This document shows, one piece after another, positions 5,344 through 6,281 of a DNA stretch of 6,281 nucleotides. The notes below the pieces were generated by a model. That model did not search any database. It was given only the letters and a program-made list of their open reading frames with translations, and was not told where the DNA came from. The translations under genes and the position numbers were made by a program. Where the stretch lies: NCBI GenBank assembly GCA_938015405.1, contig CALLPZ010000303.1, positions 1 through 6,281 of the forward strand, in the 5' to 3' direction. This DNA is from an uncultured Pseudanabaenaceae cyanobacterium (GTDB lineage: Bacteria; Cyanobacteriota; Cyanobacteriia; PCC-9006; JAAUQQ01). Every line of letters begins with the position of its first letter. Position 1 is the first letter of the stretch.

Positions 5344-6228
5344 CTAGCTCACTGGTTGACTCTTAAGCCAGGCATGGTTCTTGCCTTGGGTCTTCTCGTT
5401 TTTCTTCTCAGTGACCAGTACTTGATAGCGATCGCCCTGCTTCGACTTCTGGAAATAAACCCGCATCATCTTGGCATTGGGCACATGGAACTCAGACCAT
5501 TTGCCATCGGTGGCATGGACCTTGACGACTTTGATTCCGTTGGTTTGGTGGTTCTGGGTAAGACTGCCATCGCTGAGGGCGCGTAAACTGCCCAGCAGGG
5601 CATTGAGACGATGGGGGGGCTCTTTGAGGATGATTTCCATGGAGTCCCGCAGGAAAGTGATATTGGGGAGGAGTTTGGCGATCGCCTGCACAAATTGCTC
5701 CGGACCAATCGCACCTGTCTGTAACCTGATTTGCGCCTCTTTCAGCCTATGGGTCTGCTCCTGAAGCTGACTTTCGGTCGTGGCGAGAGCAGCCTCTAGC
5801 TGCTGGATGCGCTGCTTTAAGGTTTCCCGCTCCGCCTTAAGATTCTTGAGCTGTACTTGCCGCTCTTGGGCTTCTGCTTGGTCGGAATCTAGAATCTGCT
5901 CAGCCTCTTTCCAGGCTTTGTCCAAGTCTTGGGACAAAGCCTGACTGCGAGCTTGTTCCATTTTTAGTTGCTGCTGCTGCTCTTCTAGAGCTTGCTGCTG
6001 GATTTCGAATTGCTGCTGCTGCTCTGAGAGCTCCTGACGAAGGCTTTGAACTTTCTCGAGCTCCAGGGTGAGCTGCTGGCTAAGCTCTTGATTCTCCTTG
6101 GCCAACTGCTCAGACCTGCCCTGGAGCCAGGGCTGCTTGAGATGGGGCTTACGACGCCAGTTTCGTAGCGTGAAGGTTCCACTGGCAATAATGGCACCGC
6201 TTAAAAGTCCGATTAGGAGATCGTTCAT
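5344..6228 (-). CDS. Membrane-anchored coiled-coil protein with RelE-like C-terminal domain, unknown function
   Basis: The protein has 294 residues and I do not recognise it as a named gene. Residues 3-21 form one hydrophobic segment followed by Arg22, Arg25, Arg26 and Lys27; by the positive-inside rule the bulk should be cytoplasmic. Residues 36-170 are a long Gln/Glu/Leu-rich coiled coil with a heptad pattern and QQQQ at 70-73 and 84-87. A compact domain follows (about 185-290): ITFLRDSMEIIL (190-201), a helix at about 206-219, then strands IKVVKV (232-237), KWSEFHV (243-249), MRVYFQ (255-260) and YQVLVTEKKN (268-277). This order and the basic end resemble the RelE/HigB toxin fold, a judgement by eye and not a search. 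The long coiled coil after a single anchor superficially recalls RmuC, but the RmuC nuclease core is not seen. ATG 6228 is used because the hydrophobic anchor starts right there; no strong Shine-Dalgarno precedes it. It converges on the fusion kinase gene. Its promoter is probably beyond the right edge. Confidence 0.8.
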   Translation of the reverse strand: MNDLLIGLLSGAIIASGTFTLRNWRRKPHLKQPWLQGRSEQLAKENQELSQQLTLELEKVQSLRQELSEQQQQFEIQQQALEEQQQQLKMEQARSQALSQDLDKAWKEAEQILDSDQAEAQERQVQLKNLKAERETLKQRIQQLEAALATTESQLQEQTHRLKEAQIRLQTGAIGPEQFVQAIAKLLPNITFLRDSMEIILKEPPHRLNALLGSLRALSDGSLTQNHQTNGIKVVKVHATDGKWSEFHVPNAKMMRVYFQKSKQGDRYQVLVTEKKNEKTQGKNHAWLKSQPVS

Positions 6229-6281
6229 CGGTCTGGAAGGCTGAGGAGAGGATAGTTTGGGATCCAGGCTGTTGAGTGGGG

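Noticed and set aside
5344..6228. RmuC DNA recombination protein
   Set aside because: The membrane anchor and coiled coil are similar in layout, but the protein is shorter and the part after the coil does not show RmuC-type sequence.
1..6281. CRISPR array, tRNA, insertion sequence or defence island
   Set aside because: No regularly spaced direct repeats, no tRNA-like cloverleaf, and no transposase, integrase, nuclease or restriction gene motifs were seen in any of the supported genes.

Overview
The window looks like chromosomal DNA of a cyanobacterium. By eye I count eight exact copies of the octamer GCGATCGC (starting at 181, 508, 2605, 3464, 3811, 4494, 5428 and 5678). This is the HIP1 palindrome typical of many cyanobacterial genomes, and far fewer than one copy is expected by chance in this length. 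The protein set agrees with this: a secreted fasciclin-domain protein, a methylglyoxal-synthase-like/lipid-kinase fusion, and a small protein of a type I associate with cyanobacteria. I cannot name the genus. No tRNA, rRNA, CRISPR array, transposase or integrase is visible.

Layout. (1) 1-117 has no gene that I can support. (2) 118-366, minus strand: a small conserved-looking protein of unknown function with a good ribosome binding site. (3) 367-883: a 517-base non-coding stretch, from which the small gene and the fasciclin gene are transcribed divergently; it holds several short hairpins and weak promoter candidates. (4) 884-1684, plus strand: a secreted FAS1 (fasciclin) protein with an acidic tail, followed by a clear intrinsic terminator at 1741-1780. 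(5) 1781-1944: a non-coding stretch with a long imperfect inverted repeat. (6) 1945-3750, minus strand: a superfamily 1 RecD/Dda-like DNA helicase with an unusual acidic N-terminal extension. (7) 3751-3977: divergent intergenic region. (8) 3978-5243, plus strand: a two-domain protein, methylglyoxal-synthase fold fused to a diacylglycerol/YegS-type lipid kinase. (9) 5344-6228, minus strand: a membrane-anchored coiled-coil protein with a C-terminal domain that resembles the RelE/HigB toxin fold.

The genes alternate in strand and none are close enough on the same strand to form an operon, so they are probably separate transcription units with unrelated roles: envelope or extracellular adhesion (FAS1), DNA repair or replication (helicase), and lipid or carbon metabolism (fusion kinase). 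No multi-gene defence or mobile system is evident. The points most worth a second look are the fusion protein, whose synthase domain seems to have lost key histidines; the RelE-like domain on a membrane coiled coil; and the 1833-1920 inverted repeat.
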